Assembly: GCA_038380435.1 (NCBI GenBank)
Contig: JAWZYU010000005.1
Coordinates: 41,066,001-41,130,000, forward strand
Length of the DNA stretch: 64,000 nt
Source of the DNA: Ryuthela nishihirai
Taxonomy: Eukaryota > Arthropoda > Arachnida > Araneae > Heptathelidae
Direction: 5' to 3'
The notes under the pieces were generated by a model. That model had not been told where the DNA came from, did no database searches, and saw only the letters and a list, made by a program, of their open reading frames with translations. Every line of letters starts with the position of its first letter. The stretch's first letter is position 1. This document shows, piece after piece, positions 1-11,267 of the stretch. Made by a program: the position numbers and the translations under genes.

Positions 1-349
1 ACTGATGTTTCACTGAACATATGCCATTGTATATTACATAATGTCACAGTTAATTATTTAGAGACAATTTACTTAGTTTTCTGGGTCCAAAGTATTATTA
101 ATTGTATTATATGCGCTTGTAAATACAAAAAGAAACTTAAAAGACTGATTAAGACGTCATGTCACGAGAGGAACTCTTTGCTAAAGACAATAATCAGAAT
201 TAGTAATTCGAGCCTTCTGTGAAATTTCAAAATGTATTTCATGATCATTGGAAAATATTCCAAGAGACTTTGTTTCTGTTTCTTCGTTTAAAGCATTATA
301 TTCCTCCCTTGTTAATAGTAAAGTTAAAGTTGTTATAGTTTAAATAAAG
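1..349. other. AT-rich sequence, no gene seen
   Basis: No recognisable coding, RNA or repeat signal on either strand. It lies directly upstream of the exon-like segment at 350 and could contain a promoter, but I see no clear core-promoter motif. Confidence 0.4.
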
Positions 350-417
350 ATGTTTAGAAGTAAAGTAATCAACTCGATGCAAAAGGAAATGGATGAGCTT
401 CAGGAACACTGGATAGA
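350..417 (+). CDS. Candidate first coding exon of an unidentified host gene
   Basis: An ATG at 350 opens a frame reading MFRSKVINSMQKEMDELQEH and then W-I. It runs into a strong donor-like sequence, GTGAGT, at 418-423. If the donor is not used, the frame stops at once at a TGA overlapping it, which is what a real first exon often looks like. The peptide is charged and helix-forming (KEMDELQEHW), unlike the transposon proteins around it. I do not recognise the family. No second exon was found before the SINE at 1441. It could be a chance ORF next to a chance GTGAGT. Confidence 0.35.
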
Positions 418-1429
418 GTGAGTATTTTTACACATATTTCCCGAATTTTATTGATTTAATGTGCAAACCTTTTGGCCTTAGGTGTGTTGTTCTCGAGATG
501 TCTCGCTTGCTGGTGCTATAGCCATGGCAGTTAGCGTGATGTGATATCTTTATCATGTGTGAATTATCATTTCGCAGAATTAGATTAGTATAAGATAGAT
601 AAATACGCTTTAGAAATTAAGTAACTCTCGTATTTTGGGAATAATTTACAATTCATGTGAAATATATCAAGCGAAAAATTTCATCTCTACGGGAAATAAA
701 CTTTCCTCAGCATACAAATTGTTAATTTAAAACTTTTGTATGATCGGTAATTTGGTTTTTGTGGGATTGAAGGATATTTCATTTCTTAAAAAAATAGAGA
801 TATTTTTCTGTTTATTGATTTTAAAACTAAGGCGATAAAATAAGATTCTATTGTATCTGATGTCAGGGATTAAATTTGGGGGGAAAGCAGTTACTGAAAC
901 GATCAGTCCAGCGGATTCGTTTACATCACAGGTATAAAAATTTGGGATGGAAAAGTTGCGGTTGTGTTGCCATGCAAATAGTCTTAGGATATGAAATTTG
1001 TGCTAAAATGGTCGATAGCCAATATATATTATGAAAATATGTTACAACAGAGGAATAGAAAATGTCAGTGTGTATTTTAAAAGTTATCCCCTCTCCCCAA
1101 TAAAGAAAGTTAAGACACTCCAAAGCTAAACAAATATTTAGGACATAAATATGCCTATGATTCCAATCTTTAAAAAAAAACTCAGCAATCTGAAATATTA
1201 CTGTGTTGTTCATTGTGGATACGAGAACGGTTTTCTGTCGCATTTTAGGTCCTGATTTTAGTCTTAGGAAGTTTGTTGTTATTGGAAGTTATGCACAAAC
1301 TCATACAATCCCAAGGCCAGTAGAATAGGTCATAATCTGACAGGTACCTACTAGTTTTCAAAAGAAACAGTTGCAAATGGGAAATATATTGTAACCCGCA
1401 TTTCCCTGTGGCTCAACTCAGTCTGATCT
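418..1429. other. AT-rich non-coding stretch
   Basis: Nothing convincing was found. A 105-codon minus-strand ORF (926-1243) has no family signature and is Ile/Phe/Tyr-rich, as expected from random AT-rich DNA. If 350-417 is an exon, this would be the start of its intron. Confidence 0.4.
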
Positions 1430-1440
1430 CATTTATGACT

Positions 1441-1812
1441 GAGGCGGGGGTGGCTCAGTCGGTAGGTTCGTAATCTGTAGTTCCCAGGTTCGAGTCCCAG
1501 CTGGGTCAACGTTGAGATTTATCTTCGCAAAATTCCCCGCCCTGCCCACGGTCAGTAGGGGACACCGATGGGCTTGGAAAGGCCGCCGTCCGTCGGATGG
1601 GACGTTAAGCCTTGGCCCCGTGTGCGGGAGAGCCATACCCTGTGCACGTTAAAGAACACGCTGGATGGCCTTGACGGGAGGCTACCATCTGTCTCCCAAC
1701 AGCTGTTCCAGTGGGTCCCCTCCCCCAACCTTCGCTGAGCCTTCCGGGTCCATGTGACGTGGCCATTTAGCCCATTGTGTGCAAAAAATTGCCGTAAAAC
1801 AACCCACCAACC
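1441..1812 (+). mobile_element. SINE1 copy a (tRNA-derived SINE)
   Basis: A tRNA-like head has an A box (GGTGGCTCAGTCGGTAGG) and a B box (AGGTTCGAGTCCC). A roughly 300-bp unrelated body follows, ending near TAAAACAACCCACC. The element is flanked by an 11-bp direct repeat, CATTTATGACT, at 1430-1440 and 1813-1823. This is a target site duplication typical of LINE-mobilised SINEs. It is more GC-rich than its surroundings. Two related copies occur at 8754-9157 and 13386-13956. ORFs predicted through it are incidental. Confidence 0.85.
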
Positions 1813-1823
1813 CATTTATGACT

Positions 1824-2461
1824 TCCTAATCTGTAGCTGAAACTATCAAAAGAATTATCCCTACGACAGTCAGAGGTACTTATTGCTTCAATCATAATTA
1901 TCTTCATTTCCTTAGTAGCACATTAACGAGTGTTCATGAAGAAAGTTAAAGATAATAAATGTTTAATGTATACTGAAAATGTATAACAAGAAATGTAAAA
2001 ATCAAATCAAAAATATGAACCATGATTATTTATTCAACCCTGATTGATTATATATATACATATAGATATGATAATACATATATATATATATTTATAAAAC
2101 ACAGATATAAACATTTATTGAAACATGCTTAAATGTGTGCTTAAATTGTAGAGTTAGTGTTTGACCTGTTTGCGTTATTTGTTCCTATGATTTCGTAATC
2201 ATGTACAGTAATGATAGTTCTCATAATGCTGCTCGGATCAGATGTTCTCTGTTTAACCCTCTTCATAGACATGTACTGGAGAATTAAGATGGCACATGAG
2301 GTCACAGTGTTGATGCATTCACACTCTTCCACTTCTGACGTACTAACTCATTAAAGAACTGTAATAAAAACCCACGAAAACTAATTGAATTCTTCACTAC
2401 ATAGATTTTTATGTTCAACGTAAAACTGTTGCTGACATTTATTTCAGAAGTCCGATTCTTT
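1824..2461. other. AT-rich non-coding stretch with TA microsatellite
   Basis: AT-rich, with imperfect TA/CATA dinucleotide runs around 2048-2093. No protein family was recognised on either strand. Confidence 0.45.
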
Positions 2462-4345
2462 CTTGTGGTGCAGAGATACTCTCTTGTGGAAGTGAACGGA
2501 AGCGGAGCGCTGCCAGATTAGTGTGGCCTACTGTGACTACTTTTCTTCCCCCCCCCCCTGCTGAGGAGTGGTCATCCACACAGAATCCTGGTGCTGACCA
2601 TGTATACCAACCTGAACGGAATTATGGCTCTGAGCCTTGATTATGATTATAGATCCTGAATTTGCTGCACTGGTGGGCTTCTGTGGAGGGAAAAGCACCG
2701 CTGTGTTTTCTGTTTGTTTGTGGGTTGACAGCCCCAAGTGAATAGATTCACAGGATATGTTTATCAGCTGGTGGACAATCCTGAGCAGAGGTCATCGCAA
2801 GCACATGAACTCTTTGCTTCTACTGGCATCGTCAAATTCTACATTGGAGGAAGTCTTCCAGTATAGATGCTTCAGCCTTTAGTGGTGGGGGAACAGGTCT
2901 TTGCCCAATGCCTGCGATTAGAGGGTTGCTTGATATTGTCGGCATTACCTCTCTCAATAAACATAGTTTCTTTAAACATCCCACTAACCATTTTCTCTCC
3001 ATAGGTAGTTGGAATGTCAGGATTCTGCACAGAGCTTTTTCTCTTGATGTCCTCACATAAGAATTCCACCGTTATAATTTAGATATTCTCGGCTTGCAAG
3101 AGACCAGATGGACAGGTAAAGGTGAGATACTTAAAAATAATCTTAAATTTCTATTTTCAGGGAGGAACGATAAAAAACATCACCAAGGCGTGGGTCAGCT
3201 TCTCAGCAGACAAGTGATTAGTGATGCTCTTCTAGTGACTAGTGATGATCTTCTAGGATATGAGTGCATTAATAAAAGGTTTCTTACAGAGAAATTTCAG
3301 ACAAGCGTTAAAGACTTGAATGTTATCTGCTGTTATGTCCCCACTGAGGATGCCGCTGAGGATGAGAAAGATAGGTTTTACGAACAACTACAGGATATTT
3401 TTAATTCTGTCAAGAAAGGAGATATTGCCCTTGTTCTAGGTGACTTCAATGTCAAAGTTGGTACTGACTCTGACCTTTGTGTGGTACTGACTCTGACCTT
3501 TGTGTAGGGGTGATAGGTCCTTTTGGTATTGGTAGCTGCAATGGCAATGAGCAACGTCTCCTACAGGTAAGTAGACTCAATGGATTCAGAATAACTAACA
3601 CTTATTACAAACATCGCGACATACATAAGTACACATGGGTTTCACCCGATGGGCTGCATAGGAATATGATTGATTATATATTAATTAACAGCAAATGGAC
3701 TAGTTCTGTTAGGAATACCAGGTCATATAGGGGAGCTGAAATTGGATCTGACCATTACCTTGGTAAAAGCATCCTGCAAGTTAAACTTAAAAAGTGTTAT
3801 GCTAAGGTTAAAAAATTTACCTCTAATACTGAAGCTCTGAAAGACCCAGTTATAACTAAAGCTTACCATCATAGGTTACTTAGTCATTATGACAGTCATT
3901 GTATTCTTACTACTGAAGTTGAGGACGAATGGGATCATTTTAAACGGGCTTTTTTGGACACTAACAGTACTCTTTTAGAAAAAAAGGAGCAGAGGAGACA
4001 GAATTATCTGAGTGATAAGGCACTTGAGCTTATTTCGGAATGAAAGAACTGCAGGAATGTCCTTAATCAATACCCTACTAGTCCTAATAGAAAGCATTAC
4101 AGAGAACGTAATAAACGTGTAAAAGATCAGTTAGCTGCTGATAAGAATCTTTGGCTTGATAGTTTGGCTGACAAAGACGAGGAAGCAGTTAGACAGCACA
4201 ACAGCAGAGAGCTGTACCAGACAGTTAATGTTTTGTGTGGTAGAAAACGGACAAGCATACAAGGATTGAAGGATAAACAAGGTAAGGTTATAGAAGGGGA
4301 TGATTCTATCATGGCTAGTGGGCTGAGCATTTCAGTGATGTTCTA
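2462..4345 (+). mobile_element. RTE-type LINE copy A, 5' part (5' UTR and endonuclease)
   Basis: The start matches the 5' UTR shared with copies B, C, D and G (the block around GAGATACTCTCTTGTGGAAG). An APE-type endonuclease follows, broken into frames: LQETRWTGKGE at about 3090, VLGDFNVKVG at about 3430, YTWVSPDGLHRNMIDYILIN at 3630-3690 and GSDHYLG at about 3750. A 23-bp tandem duplication (3460-3482 and 3483-3505) breaks the frame after VLGDFN, and a stop falls at about 4041. The RT linker region continues to 4345, where a hAT fragment begins. The rest of the copy resumes at 5392. Non-functional. Confidence 0.85.
3094..4043 (+). pseudogene. RTE copy A endonuclease domain (frameshifted)
   Basis: Exonuclease-endonuclease-phosphatase fold protein that in the RTE family nicks target DNA for target-primed reverse transcription. 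Two overlapping frames (3094-3507 and 3477-4043) cover the domain. The catalytic Glu motif (QETRW), the Asp-Asn motif (GDFN) and the C-terminal SDH motif are all visible. The frame change comes from the 23-bp duplication at 3460-3505, which repeats GTACTGACTCTGACC. The QET motif matches copy D, whereas copies B and G read QDS there. Confidence 0.85.
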
Positions 4346-5143
4346 AACCAGACGTCGGCAACCTTTTTTGGCTGCGGGTCAAAATCAACGAAAATGTGAC
4401 TATTAAGAAGACAGTTCGGGTCAATGGGTATTTTCATTTTAAAACAGTCCCTTAGTGAATAATAAGATAACTTTTATTGAGAAAACTATTACAATATGCT
4501 ATTAAACTCAAAACATAAAAAAAAACAAAATTATAATTCTAATTATTATAAAAACAATATAATTGTGAAGTTTTAGTTCATTAATAATTTATGAACTTTA
4601 TTTATAAGCGTTCTCTTCGTTATCAATGGTTCTCCTGATGCTGAATTTGTGACGTCAATTTAGTCAAGTCTGGTTCATACTTAGTCACCTTACGATGAAT
4701 ACAAGCGTCTGAATTTTCTGTAGTTAATCTGCTCCTGTTCTTACTTAAAATAAATTTCATGTGTGAAAATATTTGTTCACATTTAGAAGTAGAACCGAAC
4801 GCGGACAAAATAGCAAAGCCATTTTTTTTCAAAGATGAAAACATCGTAGGAAGTGATGCCCAACACGATGATATCATGAGAAGGTGTCTTTCATGAGAAG
4901 GTGTGATACCAATATCTTTCCTGTTTTCTAAATCTTTCCGCAATGTCTTGAATTTGTCCGTCCACAACGTTGAACTTTTAAAATCAATCATTTCTAAACT
5001 TAAATTGTCAATTATAAGTTATTCAAAATATTGCAAATCTAGAACATTTTCCTCTATTTTTGTCGGCTTTATTATAAATGTAAACATTTCACCGTGCTTC
5101 TTAAAACTTTGAAATCTACTTTCAAATTCACTTTTAATTTGCT
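4346..5143 (-). mobile_element. hAT transposon fragment (C-terminal transposase and one terminus)
   Basis: Minus-strand codons 4991-4623 encode the hAT dimerisation region. The hallmark LSAFGSTSKCEQIFSHMKF is followed by KNRSRLTTENSDACI. Coding similarity can be followed upstream to about 5143 (KSEFESRFQSFKKHGEMFTF), with one TAA stop near 5020. The plus-strand left edge, CAGACGTCGGCAACCTTTTT at 4348, looks like a hAT terminal inverted repeat, so the 3' end of the element is present. The other end is missing, and the minisatellite at 5144 begins instead. Zinc finger and N-terminal catalytic domain are absent, so it is dead. Confidence 0.8.
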
Positions 5144-5391
5144 AAGCCACTTCGAATTTTATCAACTCTCCTTCATTGCACAAGAAAGGCACAATTTTCA
5201 TAACTCCCCTGTATTTTACTAAGTGGCTTCCAATTTTGCCAACTCCCCTAGATTTTGCCAAGAGTTCTTGGTTTTTCCAATTCTCCTAAATTTCACAAAA
5301 CCGGTCCCAATTTCTACAACTCACCTGTGCTTTACCAAGTGGTTTTCATTTTTGCCAACTTCCCTAGATTTTGCCAAGTTTTCTCGATTTT
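5144..5391. repeat. TTTTGCCAA minisatellite, short block
   Basis: Imperfect repetition of the core AATTTTGCCAACTCCCCTAG with variants (TTTTGCCAAGTGGCTTCC). It closely matches the larger array at 44005-45060, in the same order of variants as about 44205-44430. It runs straight into RTE sequence at 5392. Confidence 0.85.
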
Positions 5392-6262
5392 GATGGCTAG
5401 GTGGGCTGAGCATTTCAGTGATGTTCTAACCAATGTGGTTAGTTCTACTCCCATTGTTTGCAATGATGATAGATGCATTGTTGGCTTTAATGTTGGCCCT
5501 ATAACACAATCTGAAGTTAGTTTGGCTATTTCTAAACTTAAACTTCATAAATCCCCAGGGGTGGATGAAATTACTACGGAAATGCTTAGAGCTGGGAATG
5601 TTTCAGTTACCATTTGGATGACTGAAATTTTGAATAACTTTTATGATAAAGGCATGGTTCCTAAAGATTTTACCAGAGCTATTATTATCCCTATTTTCAA
5701 AAAAGGTGATCGCAGTTCTTGTGATAACTATAGGGGTATCAGCCTACTCTGGTGTATACACCTAAAGGTGTATATACCTAAAGACTAAAATTAGACTATA
5801 TAATTGGTTCTTTCTAGGGTTAGTTATGGTAGCGAAATTTGGACACTTTGTAAAAAAGATAACAGGAAATTAGATGCTTTTGATTCTAGATGCTTACGCA
5901 GTATCTTGGGCATTAGGTGGTTGAATTTTATAACTAATGATGAAGTTAGGCAAAGGAGTCAGCAACCTCCTTAACTAGCATCTTGTGCAGAGAGAGACTC
6001 CGTTGGTTTGGCCATGTTGGCCGTATGGATAATTAGACATTGGTGAATAAGGTTATGAACAGTGTGTCTAAAGGCCTCAGAAAGAGGGGAGACCTAGGAT
6101 GCGCTGGGCAAACAATGTCAAACAGGACCTTATTAGAACTGATGTGCAGTGGCCAGATGCAGAAGGTGTACCTCAGGACAGACTTGCTTGGAGAACTAAA
6201 TTGCACGGTCTGGTTGGACCTCTGTAGCCCATGGCTGTTTGAGAATGATGATGATGATTAGG
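5392..6262 (+). mobile_element. RTE-type LINE copy A, 3' part (RT with internal deletion)
   Basis: It resumes RTE at the same point where the 5' part stopped, repeating about 34 bp (GGGCTGAGCATTTCAGTGAT...) already present at 4319-4343. It encodes the N-terminal RT region (LHKSPGVDEITTEMLRAGNV, then FTRAIIIPIFKKGDR and SCDNYRGISLL). It then jumps at about 5750, across a small palindrome GGTGTATACACC, to the post-RT region (VSYGSEIWTLCKKD) and the C-terminal tail, ending in GATGATGATGATTAG. The palm catalytic motifs A-C are deleted, so it is non-functional. Confidence 0.85.
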
Positions 6263-6999
6263 AACCAAAGCGAATTGTGAGAGGCTCATTAATTCATTGT
6301 ATAGATCATATTAATATTAAATTAGTCAGATTTCGCTACCAAACTCAATAATTTTGAAATGTAAAATTGCAGATCATTACAATATTTTGCAAAAAGTAAA
6401 AAAGTAAAAAAAAATTGGAAATATTTGATAACTTCAGTTTAAGAATGTGAAAAATTGGCCATACAACCACCATAATATAAATAAATCAGTTTCAGCAGGA
6501 ATTTAGGATTCAGACAACATGATGAATACTTTGAGGAAGATACATCACATTACAGTATATTTAAAAATATAAAAACAATCGTTTAAGAATATAATATATT
6601 TAAAGTTAAAAAATATACCTAAATTGCAAACATTTTCTGAAAATTGGATAACTAAAATATTTTTAGAATTAATCGAAAAAAAAAAGAGATGAGGCATGGA
6701 TTAAGTATAAAATCAACGTTAAAAATATTTCATATATAAATAATTAAAATTTTAAGAAATAGAGTTATTACCCAAATTAGAAAACAAAAAAGAACCTTTT
6801 GTGGAACTTTACTTTTTAACTGAAAAAAAATGATATGAGAAAGACACGGAACTAATTTTTGAAATAATTGATGTCAAAAAGAAAATGTCAATTGATGGCA
6901 CTCTAATTAATAGTATGGCCAAAAATAGTACAGATAAGATAGTTAAGAATAAAATAATACATATAGCTCAATAACTAGAAATATTGGAAATGTAAACAA
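6263..6999. other. Very AT-rich stretch, no gene seen
   Basis: A/T-dominated sequence with short A runs. The right part probably belongs to the degraded CR1-like LINE that becomes recognisable at 7000, but I cannot support coding similarity here. Confidence 0.4.
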
Positions 7000-7318
7000 C
7001 GAGGATGACCTTAGTCATATTCCACCACTAAAATCGGTAAACAAAAACCGATTGAACTCATTAGTTCAATGGATAAAAATAAACCTTCAGGATATGATAA
7101 TACCAATATCAGATATATTAAGGAATATGAAGATATATTATGTTTCATAATTTCAAGAATATAAAAAGAGTTATAACTAAAAGAAATACACATTTCGAAT
7201 TAAAAATTGCAATTTTGAAACCCATATATAAAGGCAATATAAAAGTAGATTTTACAAATTACAGACCTGTATCAGTTCTGCCTAATTTTCCAAAAAATGT
7301 TTAAAAATATATTTACAG
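7000..7318 (+). pseudogene. CR1/Jockey-like LINE RT fragment 1 (degenerate)
   Basis: Short plus-strand stretches in different frames match the N-terminal part of non-LTR reverse transcriptases: SSMDKNKPSGYDNTNIRYIK (about 7058-7120), then ILKPIYKGN and FTNYRPVSVLPNF (about 7210-7295). The order and spacing fit RT motifs 0-2, with stops between them. The same motif order recurs in the next copy starting at 7379, so this is an independent older fragment. Confidence 0.65.
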
Positions 7319-7378
7319 TATTGTTTTTAAACTTTAATAGAAATAAAATTTTTAATAAAAATAAAAATAAAAATATAA

Positions 7379-8661
7379 ATGAAAATAAATGATATTATTT
7401 ATTCTTTTAATGAAAATCCTGTGTTGTTTATTGATAAATTTAATACCTATGATACAGAAATTGTTGGTAATCTTGTAAAGGAATTTCTTGATTATGCTGA
7501 TAATGAAAGTCATAAATCGATTTCATCTCTAAATTCTATTATTATTGATTATATATCAGAGAATGAGATTTTTGGAGTTATTGCATCAATAAAATTAGGA
7601 AAAGCAGTTGGAAATAATCAGATATCTGTGGAGACACTAAAAGAGATAAAAAGTTATATTATAGATATATTATGTTACCTATTTAACTTATCGTTATCAT
7701 CTGGATGTTTTCCCTCGATTTTGAAAGATTCAACCGTTGTCCCAATATATAAAGGAGGTGAATATTTAGATATCGCAAATTACATACCGATATCCTTGTT
7801 CTCAGTTTTTCAAAGATTTTCTAAAAGCTACTTAAAACTAGAATTTTAAATTTCTTGAATAGAAATAAATTTTTTTCTGATCATCGGTATGGGTTTAGAA
7901 AAAATGTAGGTACTGGGAATGCTATATTACAATTGTTTTCCACAGTATACAGATCTATAAATAATTATTTGAAAACTGTTGTGCTATATTTGGACAACAA
8001 AAAAGCGTTTGACTCGGTTTCGCATGATTTGCTGATAAAAAAACTTGAAATGGCTGGAATTCGAGGAAATGTTTTGAAATGGTTGGAAACATATTTGAAA
8101 TATTGAATTCAAAGAGTAAAAATGGTAAACTTGTTTAGTAAGGGAGTTGAACTAAAATATGGAGTTCCACAGGGTTCTGTGTTGGGGCCATTATTATTTA
8201 ATGTTTTTATAAACGATCTTTGTAATCTTGAACTTAAACGAAAAATAATAACTTTCGCTGATGATACAGATTTGATATATGCAGCTGACAATGAGAATAT
8301 TTTAATTGAAGAAATAAATGAAGACTTGGGTAATATTAGAAAATGGTTCTTAAAAAATAAATTGTTATTGAATATTAATAAAACGAAATATTTATATTTC
8401 AATTTAAAACGTAATAAAATCGATAAGTTAAAAAATAAATTATTTTATCATTCTGTAAACTGTATAGGACATCAGTGTGCATGTGAAGCAATTGAAAGAG
8501 TAGAATATTATAAATATTTGGGCGTATATATAGACAGTCAAGTAGTTTTGAAAATAAAAACATTTAATTCGTTCAGCAGTTATAAAATTTATAAGCACTA
8601 TCATTGCTCCTCACATGTACTCTATATAAGTATACCAAAAGAAAACGATAATTTTTTTTAA
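7379..8661 (+). pseudogene. CR1/Jockey-like LINE reverse transcriptase (fragment 2)
   Basis: Three plus-strand frames (7379-7849, 7855-8106, 8122-8661) follow one another across single lesions. Visible RT motifs in order are AIKLGKAVGN-type motif 1, STVVPIYKGGEYLDIANYIP (motif 2), VVLYLDNKKAFDSVSHDLL (motif A, catalytic Asp), GVPQGSVLGPLLFNVFIND (motif B), ITFADDTDLIYAA (motif C FADD) and EYYKYLGVYID (thumb start). All palm aspartates are present, but stops and frame changes separate them. Endonuclease and C-terminus are missing. It is markedly more AT-rich than the RTE copies. Confidence 0.85.
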
Positions 8662-8753
8662 ATATTATGAAACTTTCCATTACTCATTAATTTCTACTAA
8701 CTTATTTTACAAAGTCTCAATCATTCCACTAGATTACGGAAATTTTCTTCGAG

Positions 8754-9157
8754 GCTAGGAGGTGTTTGGCTAAGTCTGTAGCGTGCCAAGCTCGTAATCT
8801 GCAACTCTCAGGGTCGAGTCTCAGGTCGAGTTTCAGGTTGAATCCTGTGCTAGCGTTGAAATTTGTCTCTGCTAAATCCCCACCCTGCTCACGTCTTATA
8901 TGGGACACTGACAAGCATGGAACAGCAACTGTCCCTTGGATGCAACGGAAAACCAAGGCCCAATCTGCCGGTGAGCCATATAACCTGTGCAAGTTAAAGG
9001 ACACATTGGATGGCCTTGAGGGAAACTTCCATCTCTCTTCTCACAGCTATCCAATGAGTCCTCTTTCACTAATCAACTTTGAGTCCTTGGAGTCCTTATG
9101 AACTGACCATAGCTCACTGTGTGCAAAACGACCCTCAGAGGTAAAACGACCCAATCT
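8754..9157 (+). mobile_element. SINE1 copy b (older, diverged)
   Basis: Aligns along its length with the copies at 1441 and 13386: a tRNA-like head (TTTGGCTAAGTCTGTAGCG...), the body motifs TGGGACACTGACAAGCATGG and CCTGTGCAAGTTAAAGGACA, and a 3' end near GGTAAAACGACCCA. It has a small duplicated patch in the B-box area (CAGGTCGAGTTTCAGGTTGA). No clear target duplication remains, consistent with greater age. Confidence 0.75.
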
Positions 9158-9975
9158 TCTGAGGCCACTACTTTATCACAGCTCTTTGCTAAGGCTTATT
9201 ATAATGACAGCTTTCTGTTAGACTTCAAAGAAAAATGGAATGACTGAAGAGATCTATTTCACTTACAAGCTACGGTCAAATTTGAACATTAGCACAAATA
9301 AAAAATTTAGAGAAAATTGCGTTTATAACTAAAATATTGAAATGAACTATCACTTTTATTAATTTAAACTGTTTCAATATTCATAATTATGTTGCAATTT
9401 GCAGTCAACACATTTTATGAAAATGTACATCAGTTTTTTTCATTTTAGCTCGTTTCCCAAAAAAGAAAGTTTCTGGTCTATCTGTCTGTAGAAATTCATC
9501 TTGTTGTTTTCAGAGGTGAATAAAAATTTTCTTATTGACTGGATTGCTAATTGCACATTGTTAATTCTTCCGAAGTTGCTCGGGCTCAGTCTTATATGTG
9601 TCTCACTGGACTGACACATTACTGATTAAGTCAATTCTTGCCCCTCACAGCAAAGGGATGTCTAGTTAATTGATTCCCAACAATTCGTACAGTATCAAAG
9701 CCGACTTTGATTACACAGTGTTATTCATTGTTTTTATATTGCTTTTCGCTTGTCATTTTTCAGTTCATAGGTTAGTTTTCGGATTTATGAAGGCACCAAT
9801 ATAATATTATTTTTCGCTATTTCGAATATCACAATATCTTTAATAACTTTTTCTTCATCTGTATATCTCTGTCTATCAGTAAATCGAAACATATATATTT
9901 ATAAATGTATTACTGGATTAATTTTATTTCAGCTAAGCTTATTAAATAATTACGTTACTTGAGATCGAAAATATA
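9158..9975. other. Non-coding stretch, nothing recognised
   Basis: AT-rich, without a recognisable coding or RNA signal on either strand. Confidence 0.4.
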
Positions 9976-10167
9976 TGTGTGATCAGACCCAGATCTAGGA
10001 AAAAATAGAGGGATAGAAGCCAAGAAACACAATCGAGCCAGAAAAATGCAAATGGGTACGAGAAGATACTGAATTTCCAACCAATACAGTATAATATTTC
10101 CTCCTCCGTGTTAGACGAGTTTAAAGAAACTTATTGAAAATGCATGAAATGTAAATGTTTAATATTA

Positions 10168-10515
10168 AGGAAGATATCACTCTGAAGTTAACGTCGATCA
10201 ATTTTAGAGAAAAAAATGTCTTGAGCAGGGTGGAATACGAATCCACGACCTCCTGATAATATGTTAGGTGCTCTGAACCACTGATCTATCTGTCACCAAT
10301 CAAGATCTCTAATCTTCTCTACCATCAGTACACAATATTTCCGTGTCTCATGAAGGTATTGTCCCAGCTGCTCTCAGCCTCAAGAAACAATGACAAGCAT
10401 GTCATGAAGATGGCAAGTATATGTATTCTTATTAAATAATTTTGTTAAATTGAAATGATAATTTTTCCTCTAAATTTGATCGACGTTAAATTCAGAGTGA
10501 TATCTTCCTTAATAT
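10168..10515 (-). mobile_element. tRNA-like repeat enclosed by a ~48-bp inverted repeat
   Basis: Left end AAGGAAGATATCACTCTGAA continues as GTTAACGTCGATCAATTTTA. The right end at about 10466-10513 is its inverse with few changes, giving arms of about 48 bp. Between them, on the minus strand, lies a tRNA-like segment at about 10222-10300 with a B-box-like GGATTCGTATTCC and an anticodon-like loop between TCAGG-type stem halves. Related tRNA-like units lie at 10600-11020 and 25604-25676. The mixture of terminal inverted repeats and a tRNA-like core is unusual. Confidence 0.6.
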
Positions 10516-10599
10516 ATGAATAAATATGCCGAAAAAAATCTCTTCAATCTAAACAATTGTATACTGAGAATATACTTGTCATCTTCATGACATGATTGT

Positions 10600-11020
10600 C
10601 ATTGTTTCTTCAGGCTAAGAGCAGCTGGGACAATACCTTCATGAGACATGGAGAATTGTGTACTGCTGGTAGAATGTTCATAGCATCAATTAGAGATCTT
10701 GATCAGTGGTCCAGAGCACTTGACATGTTTTCAGGAGGTCATGGGTTCGTCCACCTGGCTCAAAGCAATTTTTGCTCTAAAAGTTATCGACATTAAATTG
10801 AGCAACTGGGACAATACCTTCATGAAACATGGAGAATTGCGTACTGTTGGTAGAAAGTTCATACCATCAATTAGAGGAGAGCTTGATCGGCGGCAGGTAG
10901 TTCAGTGGTCTAGAACACCTGTCATGTTATTAGTAAGTCGTGGGTTCGTATCCCACCCAGCTCAAGATAACTTTTTTATCTGAAATTGATCGACGTTAAC
11001 TTTAGAGTGATATCTTCCTT
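10600..11020 (+). repeat. Two direct tRNA-like units (SINE4)
   Basis: Two successive units share GCAGCTGGGACAATACCTTC / GCAACTGGGACAATACCTTC (10619 and 10802), a GGAGAATTG(T/C)GTACTG block, and a tRNA-like part. Each has a B-box region (GGTCATGGGTTCGTCCACC and CGTGGGTTCGTATCCCACC). The second ends with the same GATCGACGTTAACTTTAGAG sequence that forms the inverted repeat at 10168. Predicted ORFs here are incidental. Confidence 0.65.
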
Positions 11021-11267
11021 CATAATTGAACAAATACGTAGAAAGATCTCTTCAGTCTAAATGAATGTTAAATATTTTTTTAACCCTTACTAACATTCTT
11101 AAAGGAGGGAGGGGGGAGTGCATGGCCACCTTGCCCCCCTTCCTAGATCCAGCTGTCTATATTATTATAATCATACTTTAATTACATATTATTCAGTTGT
11201 GTTAGTTTAGCTTATTAATTTTTTTTGTTACTGAAATGTAACAGACTTGAAAAACCAAAAACATAGA

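Larger units (their letters stand above)
9976..11151. other. Possible degenerate DNA transposon with CAGATCTAG-type ends
   Basis: The left edge reads CAGACCCAGATCTAGGAAAA and the right edge, inverted, reads roughly AGACAGCTGGATCTAGGAAG followed by a G-rich run. A similar pair brackets 11272-11637. Such CAG...GGATCTAGG...GGGG ends are common on DNA transposons. The interior holds the tRNA-like repeats below. No transposase or target duplication is visible, so this is tentative. Confidence 0.3.

Noticed and set aside
926..1243. 105-codon minus-strand ORF
   Set aside because: Low-complexity AT-derived composition, no motif, no splice context.
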